64,000 bases of DNA from Candidatus Omnitrophota bacterium (lineage in GTDB: Bacteria > Omnitrophota > Gorgyraeia > Velamenicoccales > Velamenicoccaceae): the NCBI GenBank assembly GCA_003451585.1, contig DMEU01000011.1, positions 62,744-126,743 on the forward strand, given 5' to 3'. Under the pieces are notes generated by a model, which was not told the DNA's origin, ran no database searches, and saw nothing but the letters and a program-made list of their open reading frames with translations. Shown here piece after piece: positions 15,232 through 24,482 of this stretch. Numbering within the stretch: the stretch's first letter is position 1; the number at the start of each line of letters is the position of its first letter. The translations under genes and the position numbers were made by a program.

Positions 15232-17825
15232 AAAAACTGACCACCAGCCAATTAAGAAAACTATATCTGGATTATTTTGAGGCCCGTGGCCATCGTCTGG
15301 TTAAGAGCGATTCACTGGTGCCTGCTAATGATCCCTCGGTCCTTTTCACTTCGGCCGGCATGAATCAGTTTAAGGACCATTTTTTAGGCAGGGTAAAGGA
15401 TTTTAAGCGCGCCGCAAGCTGCCAGAAATGCCTGCGCACCGGAGACCTCGAGGAGGTCGGCCGTACGCCTTTCCACCATACCTTTTTTGAGATGCTCGGT
15501 AATTTTTCCTTCGGTGATTATTTTAAGAAAGAGGCCATAGAATGGGGCTGGGAATTCGTGACGAGTGTCTTAGAGATAGACCCGGCGAAGCTGTGGGTTT
15601 CGGTATACGAGGATGATGCCGAGGCGCTGGACTTATGGAATAAGCATATGAAGCTGCCTTTAGAGAAGATCAAGAGATTCGGAGCCAAAGACAACTTCTG
15701 GCCTTCGGATGCCATAAAGGCCGGGCCGAACGGGCCTTGCGGGCCGTGCTCGGAGATATATTACCAAAAAGAGGACGGAGGATCGGTCGAGGTCTGGAAT
15801 CTTGTCTTCACGCAGTTCAACCGCTGTGACGCAGGGGTCCTAGAACCATTACCCAATAAGAACATCGATACAGGTATGGGCTTGGAAAGGATGGCCCAGG
15901 TCTTACAGGGTGTCGATTCCAATTTTAAGATAGATATCTTCGTGCCGATATTAGATAGCGTCAAGAAGTCTACCGAGGTGCGTGAAGAAAAGCTGTTGAA
16001 CATGATAGCCGACCATGCCAGGGCCGTTACTTTCTGTATTTGTGACGGCGTCCTGCCTTCAAATGACGGACGCGGTTATGTTGTAAGAAAACTTATAAGG
16101 CGCTGTGCATATTACGCGCAAAGCAAGTCCCCGAAACCCTTCGTCTATAAAATAGTCTCGAGCATAGCCGAATCGATGGGTGACCAATATCCTGACCTTA
16201 TCGGCCGCCGCGACAACATAGCGCAGATAATCAAGGCAGAGGAAGAAAAATATATAAAGAACATCTTAGAAGGCGGAGCTGAAAAGCTATCGGCTGTCAT
16301 AGAAAATTTGAAAAAGGCGGGCCGGGACAGCCTGCCTGCGGATGCAGGGCTTGATCTGTATGTAACATACGGCATACAGCCTGATTTCACAAAGGAGTTC
16401 TGTGAAAGAGAGGGCATATCCGTTGATCTGGCCCAGATAGATACTTTGATAAAGAGCGAACAGGAAAAGTCCAGGGTGTCGAGCAAGATGTCGGCCTCGA
16501 TCTTTTCTAAAGATGCCGTATCGCTTAAAAGGTCTAAATTCGTAGGCCACGAACTGAATTTTTGCGAAAGTTCAGTCCTGCAGATAATAAAAGACGGCCG
16601 CGAGGTCCAGGAGTCTCCTGTCTCGGGTGAAATGGCTATTGTTTTGGATGATACCCCTTTTTACGGTGAGTCCGGAGGGCAGATAGGGGATAGGGGGATC
16701 ATAAGGCTTAAAAGTACCGGCGCCGAGTTGAAGGTCGTAGATGTTAAGAAAGAAGGGGATTCCATAATCCATAGCGTTGTGGGCCCTGATGGCGATGGAG
16801 TTATTAAGGCCGGAGATGAGGTCTTTGCAGATGTAGATAAGGGGTATCGTGAGGCTGTCAGGAGGGCCCATACAGCTACGCATATTTTACAGGCAGTCTT
16901 AAGGAAGGTCTTAGGTGAGCATGTGCACCAGGCCGGGTCATATGTCGAGCCGGACAGGTTCAGGTTCGATTTTACGCACTTCAAGGATATATCAGCCGAG
17001 GACATGGATCGCATACAGGAGTGTTTGAACGAGCTCGTCTTGAAGAATGACAGGCTAAGCGCTAAGTTCATGGCCAAGAGTGAGGCCCAGAAGACAGGGG
17101 CCATGGCTTTATTCGGCGAAAAATATGAAGACACTGTGCGCGTCGTCTCTATCGGCGATTACAGCAAGGAGTTTTGCGGAGGGACTCACCTGGAGCATAC
17201 AGGCCAGATCGGCCTTGTCGTCATAACCTCGGAGGCTTCTATCGGCAGCGGATTAAGGCGCATAGAGGCATTGACCGGGAAACTCGCGTACGAGAAGGCA
17301 AGAAACACATTCGATATATTGGAAGAAGCGGCTGGAATGCTTAAGACCAGGCCGGAGCAGTTTTTGGCAACGCTTGAGCAGTCATTGGCCAGATATAGAT
17401 CGCTTGAGAAAGATATCCTTAAACTTAAGGAGGGCGAGCTAAGGTCAGAGATAGATGGTATCGCAGGAAAGGCGCGCCAGGTTAAGGACGTTTTTGTCGT
17501 AGTACATAGTTTCAGTAATATGGATGCCAATCTTTTAAGGGGGGCTGTTGACCTTTTGAAAGCGAAGATCCCGCAAAATGGGATATTTTTCCTGGGTTCT
17601 GTTTCTGGTGAAAACGCGTATTTTGTATGCGGCCTGACCAAGGACCTGGTTACAAAAGGTCTTTCCGCGGATGCGGTCATTAAAAAGATACTGGCAAAGG
17701 TTTCCGGGTCGGGCGGAGGCCGTAAAGATTTCGCGCAAGGCGGGACAAAAGAGGTAGCACTGGTTGACGCAGCTTATAAGGAATTTGAAGATATTTTAAC
17801 GCAAGGATTAGGGGCAATAAAATGA
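15228..17825 (+). CDS. alaS: Alanyl-tRNA synthetase
   Basis: This 865-residue class II synthetase charges tRNA-Ala. The catalytic domain opens with LRKLYLDYFEARGH and has motif 1 FTSAGMNQFKDHFLG and the R-T-G-D-L-E-E-V-G-R-T-P-F-H-H-T-F-F-E-M motif. The editing domain carries HTATH near residue 548 and CGGTH near residue 650, the zinc-site residues used to hydrolyse Ser- and Gly-tRNA-Ala. The C-terminal C-Ala/DHHA1 part ends GGGRKDFAQGG. Length is normal. It sits in the recA-recX-alaS order common in bacteria and overlaps hisD by four bases. Confidence 0.98.
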   Translation: MKKLTTSQLRKLYLDYFEARGHRLVKSDSLVPANDPSVLFTSAGMNQFKDHFLGRVKDFKRAASCQKCLRTGDLEEVGRTPFHHTFFEMLGNFSFGDYFKKEAIEWGWEFVTSVLEIDPAKLWVSVYEDDAEALDLWNKHMKLPLEKIKRFGAKDNFWPSDAIKAGPNGPCGPCSEIYYQKEDGGSVEVWNLVFTQFNRCDAGVLEPLPNKNIDTGMGLERMAQVLQGVDSNFKIDIFVPILDSVKKSTEVREEKLLNMIADHARAVTFCICDGVLPSNDGRGYVVRKLIRRCAYYAQSKSPKPFVYKIVSSIAESMGDQYPDLIGRRDNIAQIIKAEEEKYIKNILEGGAEKLSAVIENLKKAGRDSLPADAGLDLYVTYGIQPDFTKEFCEREGISVDLAQIDTLIKSEQEKSRVSSKMSASIFSKDAVSLKRSKFVGHELNFCESSVLQIIKDGREVQESPVSGEMAIVLDDTPFYGESGGQIGDRGIIRLKSTGAELKVVDVKKEGDSIIHSVVGPDGDGVIKAGDEVFADVDKGYREAVRRAHTATHILQAVLRKVLGEHVHQAGSYVEPDRFRFDFTHFKDISAEDMDRIQECLNELVLKNDRLSAKFMAKSEAQKTGAMALFGEKYEDTVRVVSIGDYSKEFCGGTHLEHTGQIGLVVITSEASIGSGLRRIEALTGKLAYEKARNTFDILEEAAGMLKTRPEQFLATLEQSLARYRSLEKDILKLKEGELRSEIDGIAGKARQVKDVFVVVHSFSNMDANLLRGAVDLLKAKIPQNGIFFLGSVSGENAYFVCGLTKDLVTKGLSADAVIKKILAKVSGSGGGRKDFAQGGTKEVALVDAAYKEFEDILTQGLGAIK

Positions 17826-19054
17826 AGATAATAAGGCCGAACTCAAAAGATCTTGAAAGGCTGGAGACGAGGTTTAACTATTTGCAGAAACAGCGCGTCA
17901 AGGACAAGGTGGACAAGATCCTCCACGATGTGCGTTTAAGCGGCGATGAAGCCCTGCTGCGCTACACGCGTAAATTTGACGGCGTGAAGATGACATTAAA
18001 ACAGATGCAGGTCACTGAGGCAGAAAAGAGCGGGGCGTATCAGGATATAAACCCGGAGTTCATATCGACGTTAAAAAAGATAATCGCGAATATCACGAAG
18101 TTCTATACGAAACAGCAAAAGCGTTCATGGAAGCAGTTCAATCAGGACGGGGTTTTCTTAGGGGAGAAGATCGACCCGTTGGGCCGCGTTGGTGTTTATG
18201 TGCCGGCTGGGACCGCACCTCTGGTCTCATGTGTTTATATGAGCGTCCTGCCTGCCCAGATAGCAGGGGTCAAAGATATCGTATTGGTGACGCCTCCGGA
18301 TAAGAATGGGCATATTAATCCGCACATACTGGTCGTGGCCGATCTTTTGAAGGTCAACGAGATCTATAAGGTCGGAGGGGCGCAGGCTATCGCCGCGCTG
18401 GCCTTCGGCACAAAGACCATAAGAAAAGTAGACAAGATAGTAGGGCCCGGGAATAACTATGTTACGGAAGCCAAACGGCAGGTCTTCGGTTACTGCGATA
18501 TCGATATGCTGGCTGGCCCGACTGAGCTGGTAGTCATCGCTAACCGTCATTCTAATGTGGATTTTGTCTTAAGCGACTTGTCGGCCCAGGCTGAACACGC
18601 CGGCGGGTTGGCTGTTTTGATCACGCCCTCAAAGACACTTGCCAAACAGGTTAAGCAGGCCTTGCCGGGAAATGAGAACGGCTATATAGTGCTTGTCAAA
18701 AATCTGGATGAGGCCCTTGAGGTCAGTAATCGCATAGCGCCTGAGCACTTAGAGATCTTGACGAACGATCCGCGTAAGTTCGTAAAGAAGGTCAAGAACG
18801 CGGGTGCGCTTTTTCTCGGGCCGTACAGCCCGGTGGCTATCGGTGATTATTTCGCCGGCCCAAGCCATGTATTGCCTACAGCCGGAAGCGCCCGGTTTTT
18901 CTCAGGATTGTCCTCGCATGATTTTTTAAGGAGCACCCACATTTTATCTTATTCAAAGAAGGCGCTTGAAGAATCAAGGCCGCATATAGAGAAACTTTGC
19001 TCCATCGAAGGGTTGAATAAACATTTTGAATCAGTGAAAAAGAGGTTTGAATAG
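17822..19054 (+). CDS. hisD: Histidinol dehydrogenase
   Basis: This 410-residue enzyme catalyses the last two steps of histidine synthesis, NAD-dependent oxidation of L-histidinol to L-histidine. Family blocks seen are GRVGVYVPAGTAPLVSCVYMSVLPAQIAGV, GGAQAIAALAFGT, VDKIVGPGNNYV, DLSAQAEH (zinc ligands Gln/His), RIAPEHLEI and GDYFAGPSHVLPT. Length is slightly below the typical 430. It begins a his run (D-B-H-A-F-I) and is translationally coupled to alaS by ATGA. hisG, hisC and hisE are not in this window. Confidence 0.97.
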   Translation: MKIIRPNSKDLERLETRFNYLQKQRVKDKVDKILHDVRLSGDEALLRYTRKFDGVKMTLKQMQVTEAEKSGAYQDINPEFISTLKKIIANITKFYTKQQKRSWKQFNQDGVFLGEKIDPLGRVGVYVPAGTAPLVSCVYMSVLPAQIAGVKDIVLVTPPDKNGHINPHILVVADLLKVNEIYKVGGAQAIAALAFGTKTIRKVDKIVGPGNNYVTEAKRQVFGYCDIDMLAGPTELVVIANRHSNVDFVLSDLSAQAEHAGGLAVLITPSKTLAKQVKQALPGNENGYIVLVKNLDEALEVSNRIAPEHLEILTNDPRKFVKKVKNAGALFLGPYSPVAIGDYFAGPSHVLPTAGSARFFSGLSSHDFLRSTHILSYSKKALEESRPHIEKLCSIEGLNKHFESVKKRFE

Positions 19055-19066
19055 AATAGCGAGGGG

Positions 19067-19669
19067 ATGATGCCAAAGACTGTGACGGTGAAGAGAAAGA
19101 CCGGTGAGACGGATATCGAGATAACACTGGGCATTTATGGTAAGGGCAGGCATATGGTCAAGACAGGCATAGCTTTTCTTGACCATATGCTGTCTCTTTT
19201 TGCCAAACATGGATTATTCGATCTGGAAGTCAAGGCGAAGGGCGACCTCGATGTGGACATACACCATACCAATGAAGACGTGGCTATTACTTTGGGTGAG
19301 GCGTTTTCAAAGGCATTGGGAAAAAGGGCAGGAATCAAGAGGTTCGGCGAGGCCACAGTCCCTATGGATGAGTCGCTGGTAAGGACAGCGCTGGACATTT
19401 CAGGCAGGCCGTTCTTGAAATTCAGGGAAGCGAAAAAATTTAGCGTTGATAAGACGGATGCCGAAGGTTACAGCCTGAATTATGCCGAGCAATTTTTAAA
19501 GGCATTCGCCGATAATGCCAGGATGACTTTGCATGTGGATATCCTGGAGGCAAAAGACCTGCACCATATTATAGAGGCTGTGTTCAAATCTATGGCAAAA
19601 GCCATGTTGAGGGCTGTTGAAAAAGAACCGCGTTCAGGGTCTGTTCCGTCTACGAAAGGCCGGATCTAA
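19067..19669 (+). CDS. hisB: Imidazoleglycerol-phosphate dehydratase
   Basis: This 200-residue monofunctional HisB dehydrates imidazole-glycerol phosphate to imidazole-acetol phosphate. The Mn-binding motifs FLDHMLSLFAKHG, DVDIHHTNEDVAITLG, and later DLHHIIEAVFKSMAKA are intact, as is R-R/K-T-x-E-T at the start (KRKTGETDIE). No phosphatase domain is fused. Two ATGs are adjacent (19067 and 19070) behind GAGGGG; either may be used. It lies between hisD and hisH. Confidence 0.97.
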   Translation: MMPKTVTVKRKTGETDIEITLGIYGKGRHMVKTGIAFLDHMLSLFAKHGLFDLEVKAKGDLDVDIHHTNEDVAITLGEAFSKALGKRAGIKRFGEATVPMDESLVRTALDISGRPFLKFREAKKFSVDKTDAEGYSLNYAEQFLKAFADNARMTLHVDILEAKDLHHIIEAVFKSMAKAMLRAVEKEPRSGSVPSTKGRI

Positions 19670-19670
19670 A

Positions 19671-20285
19671 ATGAAGGCGAAAGTAGCCATTATTGATTAC
19701 GGCATGGGGAATCTCTACAGCGTGCGCAATAGTTTTAAGTCGCTGGGGATGATCGCCGACATAATAGAAGGGCCTGAAAAAATATTTTCTTACGATAAGC
19801 TGATCCTGCCCGGCGTAGGGGCTTTTGGGGACGCGATGGAGGAGCTAACTGCGCGCGGATTCATCGAGCCCTTGCGTGATTTCATTTCCGCAGGCAGGCC
19901 TTTTTTGGGTATCTGCCTGGGCATGCAGCTTTTAATGGAGAAGAGTGAAGAGTCGCGCGGTATAAAAGGGCTGGCTGTTATCAAGGGGCAGGTGCGGAAG
20001 TTCTCTTCAAAGCTTAAGTGCCCGCATATGGGTTGGAACAAGATAGAGAAAGTAAAAAAAGGCCTAAAGATCTTTAAAGGCCTGGGCCAGGATGTATACG
20101 CGTATTTCTGCCACTCCTATTATGTGCTGCCGCGTTCACGGCAGGCCATGGCAGGCCGGACGGATTACGGCATAAAGTTCGCCTCCGTCATAAAGGAAGG
20201 CAATGTTTATGGTATGCAGTTCCATCCAGAAAAAAGCCAGGAGGCCGGCCTGAAACTTTTGAGGAATTTTATAGAACTATGCTGA
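19671..20285 (+). CDS. hisH: Imidazole glycerol phosphate synthase, glutaminase subunit
   Basis: This product of 204 residues starts at ATG 19671 (MKAKVAIIDYGMGNLYSV), directly after the hisB stop. A longer frame into hisB is rejected. It is a class I glutamine amidotransferase. The nucleophile Cys is in PFLGICLGMQLL, and the His/Glu of the triad are in GMQFHPEKSQEAG. It would deliver ammonia to HisF, encoded two genes downstream. The stop overlaps the hisA start by seven bases. Confidence 0.97.
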   Translation: MKAKVAIIDYGMGNLYSVRNSFKSLGMIADIIEGPEKIFSYDKLILPGVGAFGDAMEELTARGFIEPLRDFISAGRPFLGICLGMQLLMEKSEESRGIKGLAVIKGQVRKFSSKLKCPHMGWNKIEKVKKGLKIFKGLGQDVYAYFCHSYYVLPRSRQAMAGRTDYGIKFASVIKEGNVYGMQFHPEKSQEAGLKLLRNFIELC

Positions 20286-21049
20286 TAGTGCCCGCAATAG
20301 ACTTGATGGACGGGAAGGTCGTTCGCCTTCAGAGAGGTGATTTTAACCGTGTCATGGCATATGACCTGACGCCGTTGGAATATGCCAAAAAGTGGCAGGA
20401 GGAAGGCGCGTCCATCATACACGTCGTTGATCTAGACGGCGCAAAGTGCGGCGAACCGAAGAATTTTTCCGTAATAGTCGACATAATTAAAAGTGTTTCA
20501 GTAAAGGTAGAGGTGGGCGGCGGGATACGCACCGCAGAAACCATAAAGAAGTATGCTGGTGCCGGAGCCGCTCGTGTAGTATTGAGCACTAAGGTCTTAG
20601 AGGACCCGTCTTTTCTTTTATCTGAGCCTGTAAGAGGTTGCCTTGATAAAATAGTCGTCAGTATCGATATAAGGCATATGGAGAGTCCTGAGCTTGTAAC
20701 AAGCGGCACAGGCGGTTGGTTGAAGGGCGCGGATGTGCTGGTCGATATACCCTCTTTTATCCAGTCCGTTTCCTCAGCAGGGGTAAAATATGTAAATTTT
20801 TCGGATATAAGCAAAGACGGCATGATGGTGGGCCCTGATCCCGCGAAGATCCTGCTTTTTTTGAAAAAGGCGCGCAAGGCGGTATCAATGAAGCTGTTTT
20901 TTACATATGCCGGCGGTATTTCTTCGCTAGACGACATAGACGTGCTCAACAGGCTTGGTGAGGATGGTGTGGATGCCGTGATAGTAGGCCGGGCACTCTA
21001 TGAAAATAAATTCAGTTTAAAAGAGGCGATAGCCCTTGCAAAACGCTAG
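20279..21049 (+). CDS. hisA: Phosphoribosylformimino-5-aminoimidazole carboxamide ribotide isomerase
   Basis: This 256-residue (beta/alpha)8 barrel isomerises ProFAR to PRFAR in histidine synthesis. It starts LIVPAIDLMDGKVVRLQRGDF with the catalytic Asp, has VEVGGGIRTAETI for phosphate binding, and later FSDISKDGMMVGPD and YAGGISSLDDI. It differs from consensus HisA in that the second catalytic Asp region reads SDISKDGM where TDI-x-RDG is usual. It is otherwise normal in length. It sits between hisH and hisF. Confidence 0.95.
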   Translation: MLIVPAIDLMDGKVVRLQRGDFNRVMAYDLTPLEYAKKWQEEGASIIHVVDLDGAKCGEPKNFSVIVDIIKSVSVKVEVGGGIRTAETIKKYAGAGAARVVLSTKVLEDPSFLLSEPVRGCLDKIVVSIDIRHMESPELVTSGTGGWLKGADVLVDIPSFIQSVSSAGVKYVNFSDISKDGMMVGPDPAKILLFLKKARKAVSMKLFFTYAGGISSLDDIDVLNRLGEDGVDAVIVGRALYENKFSLKEAIALAKR

Positions 21050-21057
21050 GTCTTGTT

Positions 21058-21849
21058 ATGTTGACTAAAAGGATCATTCCTTGCCTCGATGTTAAGGATG
21101 GGCGGGTCGTCAAAGGCGTGCGGTTCTTATCATTAAAAGATGCCGGAGACCCTGTCGAGACAGCATGCGCCTATGAAAAACAGAAGGCGGATGAATTGGT
21201 ATTTTTGGATATTACAGCCAGTTTTGAGGCGCGTAAGACCTTGATAGATGTAGTGCGCCGCGTGGCAGCGAATTTATTCATGCCGTTTACCGTAGGCGGC
21301 GGCATACGGGGGATAGAGGATATCCGCGCACTCTTGAATGCCGGGGCGGACAAAGTTTCCATAAACACGGCGGCGGTCGATAACCCAGGGCTTATCTCTG
21401 AGGCGGCCAAGCGTTTTGGCAGCCAGTGTATAGTTGTTGCGATAGACGCAAAAAAAATAGTCGATACTCGATCGGCTAAAAACCGAAGGCCATCGGCCGA
21501 TAAATGGGAAGTATATACCCACGGAGGCAGGACCGCTACCGGCTTTGATGCTGTTAGGTGGGCAAGGCGCGCGCAAGATCTGGGCGCAGGAGAGATCCTG
21601 TTGACGAGCATGGACTACGACGGCACAAAAGACGGCTATGATATCAGGCTTACGCGCGCTGTAAGCAGTTCGCTTAAGATACCGGTCATCGCCTCCGGAG
21701 GAGCCGGGGGAAAAGAGCATTTTTTAGAAGTGTTCAAGAAGGGCGGGGCGGATGCGGCGTTAGCCGCGTCTATATTCCATTACGGCGAATATACCGTAGG
21801 GGATGTTAAAAAATACCTGAGATCAAAAGGCGTAAACGTACGCATTTAA
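21058..21849 (+). CDS. hisF: Imidazole glycerol phosphate synthase, cyclase subunit
   Basis: This 263-residue barrel cyclises PRFAR with ammonia from HisH to imidazole-glycerol phosphate and AICAR. It starts MLTKRIIPCLDVKDGRVVKGVRF, with the first catalytic Asp in CLDV. It also has FTVGGGIRGIEDIRALLNAGADKVSINTAA and LLTSMDYDGTKDGYD with the second Asp region, then PVIASGGAGG. A slightly longer loop (KIVDTRSAKNRRPSAD) than usual precedes WEVYTHGGR. It follows hisA by eight bases. Confidence 0.97.
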   Translation: MLTKRIIPCLDVKDGRVVKGVRFLSLKDAGDPVETACAYEKQKADELVFLDITASFEARKTLIDVVRRVAANLFMPFTVGGGIRGIEDIRALLNAGADKVSINTAAVDNPGLISEAAKRFGSQCIVVAIDAKKIVDTRSAKNRRPSADKWEVYTHGGRTATGFDAVRWARRAQDLGAGEILLTSMDYDGTKDGYDIRLTRAVSSSLKIPVIASGGAGGKEHFLEVFKKGGADAALAASIFHYGEYTVGDVKKYLRSKGVNVRI

Positions 21850-21858
21850 GGGGAGGCC

Positions 21859-22218
21859 ATGACAGTATTGAAACCCGAGGAAAAAGCAGATATCAAGAGT
21901 TTGAAAGAATTGAAGTTCGACGACAAGGGATTGATCCCGGCCATTGTGCAGGACTATAAGTCCAAAGAGGTCTTAATGGTCGCCTACATGAACGAAGAGT
22001 CTTTAAAGAAGACCCTTGAGATAAAAAAGACCTGTTTTTGGTCACGTTCGCGCGGGCAATTCTGGGTGAAGGGTGAGACCTCAGGCCACCTGCAGTTCGT
22101 CAAGAGTATCGCATATGACTGTGATAAAGATGCTTTATTGATCAAGGTCCGCCAGGTGGGCGCCGCATGTCATACCGGCAAACGCAGCTGTTTTTATCGC
22201 AAACTAAAGATAAAATAA
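21859..22218 (+). CDS. hisI: Phosphoribosyl-AMP cyclohydrolase
   Basis: This 119-residue stand-alone HisI opens the purine ring of PR-AMP, the third step of histidine synthesis. Seen are GLIPAIVQDYKSKEVLMVAYMNEESL, CFWSRSRGQFWVKGETSGHLQ, and the Zn/Mg ligands in YDCDKDALLIKVRQVGAACHTGKRSCFY. No C-terminal pyrophosphohydrolase (HisE) is fused, so that activity must be elsewhere. A 28-bp gap with a TTGACT-like hexamer separates it from trpE. Confidence 0.96.
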   Translation: MTVLKPEEKADIKSLKELKFDDKGLIPAIVQDYKSKEVLMVAYMNEESLKKTLEIKKTCFWSRSRGQFWVKGETSGHLQFVKSIAYDCDKDALLIKVRQVGAACHTGKRSCFYRKLKIK

Positions 22219-22246
22219 TTTTTTAAATAGAGTTTATTGACTAACA

Positions 22247-23731
22247 ATGATCAAGCCTACATTCAAAGAATTCAAAAAACTGGCTAAAAAGGGCAACGTT
22301 ATACCTGTATATAAGGATATCTTAGCCGACCTTGAGACCCCTGTCTCGGCATTCCTGAAAATAGACAGCGGGAGGTATTCATATCTGCTGGAATCTGTGG
22401 AGTCCCAGGAGAATGTGGGCCGGTATTCCTTTCTTGCGGCTGGGCCGTCACTTGTTTTTTCGAGCAAGGGCAGGAAGGTCACTTTAGAGCGTTTTTCTTC
22501 AAAGGGCAGGACATCGCGGACATACCAGTGTGAAGGCTCTCCTTTGGATGAGGTAAGGAAGATAACCGCAGATTTTAGATTTGTAGGCGCTAAAGGCTTG
22601 CCGCGATTTTGCGGAGGTTTAGTGGGTTACATGGGTTATGATACGGTAAGGTTCTTTGAAAAAATACCGGATAAGAATCCGGATGAGCTGGGTATACCGG
22701 ATTGCGTCTTTATGCTTTCTCAGAACCTGGTGATCTTTGACCATGTCAACCGCACGATCAAGGTCCTGGCCAATGCTATCCTGGAGTCTTCAGGTGAAAA
22801 AGAATTAAAGACGGCATACGATGCGGCTGTCGGCTCCATAGAGGCTATTCTTCGCAAGTTGAGAACGCCTTTAAAAAAAGAAAAACTCCTAGAAGAGAAG
22901 AGATCGAATGTTGCGGCAGTCTCTAATATGACAAAGAAGGATTTTATGAACGCGGTCCTCCGCGCCAAGGAGTATATACGAAGAGGTGATATCATTCAGG
23001 TCGTGCCTTCGCAAAGGCTTAAGATGAGCTTAAAGAGCAAACCTATAGACATTTACAGGTCTTTGAGGTCAGTTAACCCGTCGCCGTATATGTTCTATCT
23101 TAAGCTTTCCGGTTTTACCCTTGTAGGTTCGTCTCCGGAATTGCTGGTGCGCTGCCAGGACGGTATAGTTGAGACAAGGCCTATCGCAGGCACCAGGCCC
23201 AGAGGTGCCAACGATGCCGAGGATGAGGCCCTTGTGCGCGACCTGCTATCCGATGCAAAGGAAAAGGCCGAGCACCTCATGTTGGTAGACCTGGGGCGAA
23301 ACGACCTTGGCCGTGTCTGCCGATACGGCAGTGTGCGAGTCAGTGAATTCATGGGGATAGAAAAATATTCCCATGTAATGCATATCGTAAGTAATGTCAT
23401 CGGGAGGCTAAAGCCGGGCAAGGACGCTTTTGATGCCTTGATCGCGTGTTTTCCTGCAGGCACTGTCAGCGGCGCGCCGAAGATACGTGCCATGGAGATA
23501 ATCGATGAGCTGGAGAACACAAGGCGCGGCCCCTATGCCGGCGCGATAGGTTATTTTAGCTTTTCCGGGAACCTCGACTCGTGTATAATAATCAGGACTA
23601 TTTTTATAAAAGGCGATACGCTCTACATTCAGGCCGGCGCGGGTATAGTCAATGATTCCGTGCCTGAGCGCGAATATTACGAGACTTTGAATAAGGCCAA
23701 GGCATTGCTTGAGGCCGTGAAATCCACATAA
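22247..23731 (+). CDS. trpE: Anthranilate synthase component I
   Basis: This 494-residue chorismate-utilising enzyme makes anthranilate from chorismate with ammonia from a TrpG partner, which is not in this window. The N-terminal feedback region contains LLESVESQENVGRYSFL (the LLES tryptophan-binding motif). The catalytic part has IVETRPIAGTRPRG, LVDLGRNDLGRV, HVMHIVSNVIGRL, FPAGTVSGAPKIRAMEIIDELE, YAGAIGYFSFSGNLDSCIIIRT and the final QAGAGIVNDSVPEREY. It stands alone after the his run. An ADC synthase (PabB) role is less likely given the LLES element. Confidence 0.95.
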   Translation: MIKPTFKEFKKLAKKGNVIPVYKDILADLETPVSAFLKIDSGRYSYLLESVESQENVGRYSFLAAGPSLVFSSKGRKVTLERFSSKGRTSRTYQCEGSPLDEVRKITADFRFVGAKGLPRFCGGLVGYMGYDTVRFFEKIPDKNPDELGIPDCVFMLSQNLVIFDHVNRTIKVLANAILESSGEKELKTAYDAAVGSIEAILRKLRTPLKKEKLLEEKRSNVAAVSNMTKKDFMNAVLRAKEYIRRGDIIQVVPSQRLKMSLKSKPIDIYRSLRSVNPSPYMFYLKLSGFTLVGSSPELLVRCQDGIVETRPIAGTRPRGANDAEDEALVRDLLSDAKEKAEHLMLVDLGRNDLGRVCRYGSVRVSEFMGIEKYSHVMHIVSNVIGRLKPGKDAFDALIACFPAGTVSGAPKIRAMEIIDELENTRRGPYAGAIGYFSFSGNLDSCIIIRTIFIKGDTLYIQAGAGIVNDSVPEREYYETLNKAKALLEAVKST

Positions 23732-23779
23732 ACAGAACAAGCACATTAAGCCACGTGCTCATTTAAGGAGGCAGTAAAA

Positions 23780-24022
23780 ATGACGGTAGCGATTCGTTTG
23801 CGTAAGATCAATGACAAGTCCAAGAAGAGATACAACTTTCGTATCGCGGCGGTGGAGAAGACCAGGTCGCGCGACGACAGAGTGATCGAAGAGCTGGGAT
23901 ATTATGACCCTGCCAAAAATCCGGCCGCGTTAAAGGTCAATAAAGAGAGGATAGAGTTTTGGGTCAAATCAGGCGCCCAGCTTTCACCTACAGTGAAGAG
24001 CCTTGTAAAGAAAATAAAATAA
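23780..24022 (+). CDS. rpsP: 30S ribosomal protein S16
   Basis: This 80-residue protein starts TVAIRLRKINDKSKKRYNFRIAAVEKTRSRDDRVIEELGYYDP, the typical bS16 core, in which KKR-Y-N-F replaces the commoner KR-P-F-Y. The C-terminal KERIEFWVKSGAQLSPTVKSLVKK is also typical. It is preceded by a strong AAGGAGG site. It would bind 16S rRNA in the 30S body. rimM and trmD, its frequent neighbours, are not here; a repeat-rich gap follows. Confidence 0.96.
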   Translation: MTVAIRLRKINDKSKKRYNFRIAAVEKTRSRDDRVIEELGYYDPAKNPAALKVNKERIEFWVKSGAQLSPTVKSLVKKIK

Positions 24023-24039
24023 CGAATATAATGAAAAAT

Positions 24040-24175
24040 CCTAAACCCGAAACACTAAATCCTAAGCAAAACCAAATGTCAAAATTCCAATGTTCTTAAA
24101 CAGATAAGTTTAGAATTTTGTATTTTAGGATTTCGAGTTTGTTTAGAGTTTAGGATTTCGAGCTTAGAGTTTTAA
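24040..24175 (+). repeat. Low-complexity inverted repeat between rpsP and yajC
   Basis: The left part holds two AAATCCTAA units. The right part holds two TTTAGGATTTCGAG units and related TTTAGA/GAGTTT words. The arms are complementary around an AT-rich centre, so transcripts would fold on themselves. No gene is visible in the 154-bp gap. It resembles in style the blocks at 3931-4030 and 45690-45780. Confidence 0.7.
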
Positions 24176-24176
24176 C

Positions 24177-24470
24177 ATGGGAGGAGTTCAGGTGGCTAAT
24201 CCGCAGATCGGTTTGTTGGGGAATCTATTTCCCTTAGCTCTAATATTTTTGATCTTTTACTTTGTACTTATCCGCCCGCAGCAGAAGCAGCAGAAAGATT
24301 TCAAGAAGCTGGTGGAGGGCCTGAAAAAAAACGACCAGATCGTGACCATTGGCGGTGTCCACGGCACGGTAGTGAATGTCAAAGAAAAAACTTTGATCGT
24401 GCGAATAGACGAAAATACAAGGGTTGAGATCGATAAAACAGCCGTAGCCCGCGTGGAAAAACAGGGATAG
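24177..24470 (+). CDS. yajC: Preprotein translocase subunit YajC
   Basis: This 97-residue protein has one N-terminal membrane helix (NLFPLALIFLIFYFVLI) followed directly by RPQQKQQKDFKKLVEGLKKNDQIVTIGGVHGTVVNVKEKTLIVRIDENTRVEIDKTAVARV, the standard YajC cytoplasmic domain. It associates with SecDF at the inner membrane. It lies 12 bp before the secDF fusion, the usual context. Confidence 0.96.
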   Translation: MGGVQVANPQIGLLGNLFPLALIFLIFYFVLIRPQQKQQKDFKKLVEGLKKNDQIVTIGGVHGTVVNVKEKTLIVRIDENTRVEIDKTAVARVEKQG

Positions 24471-24482
24471 GAGCCGTAGAGC

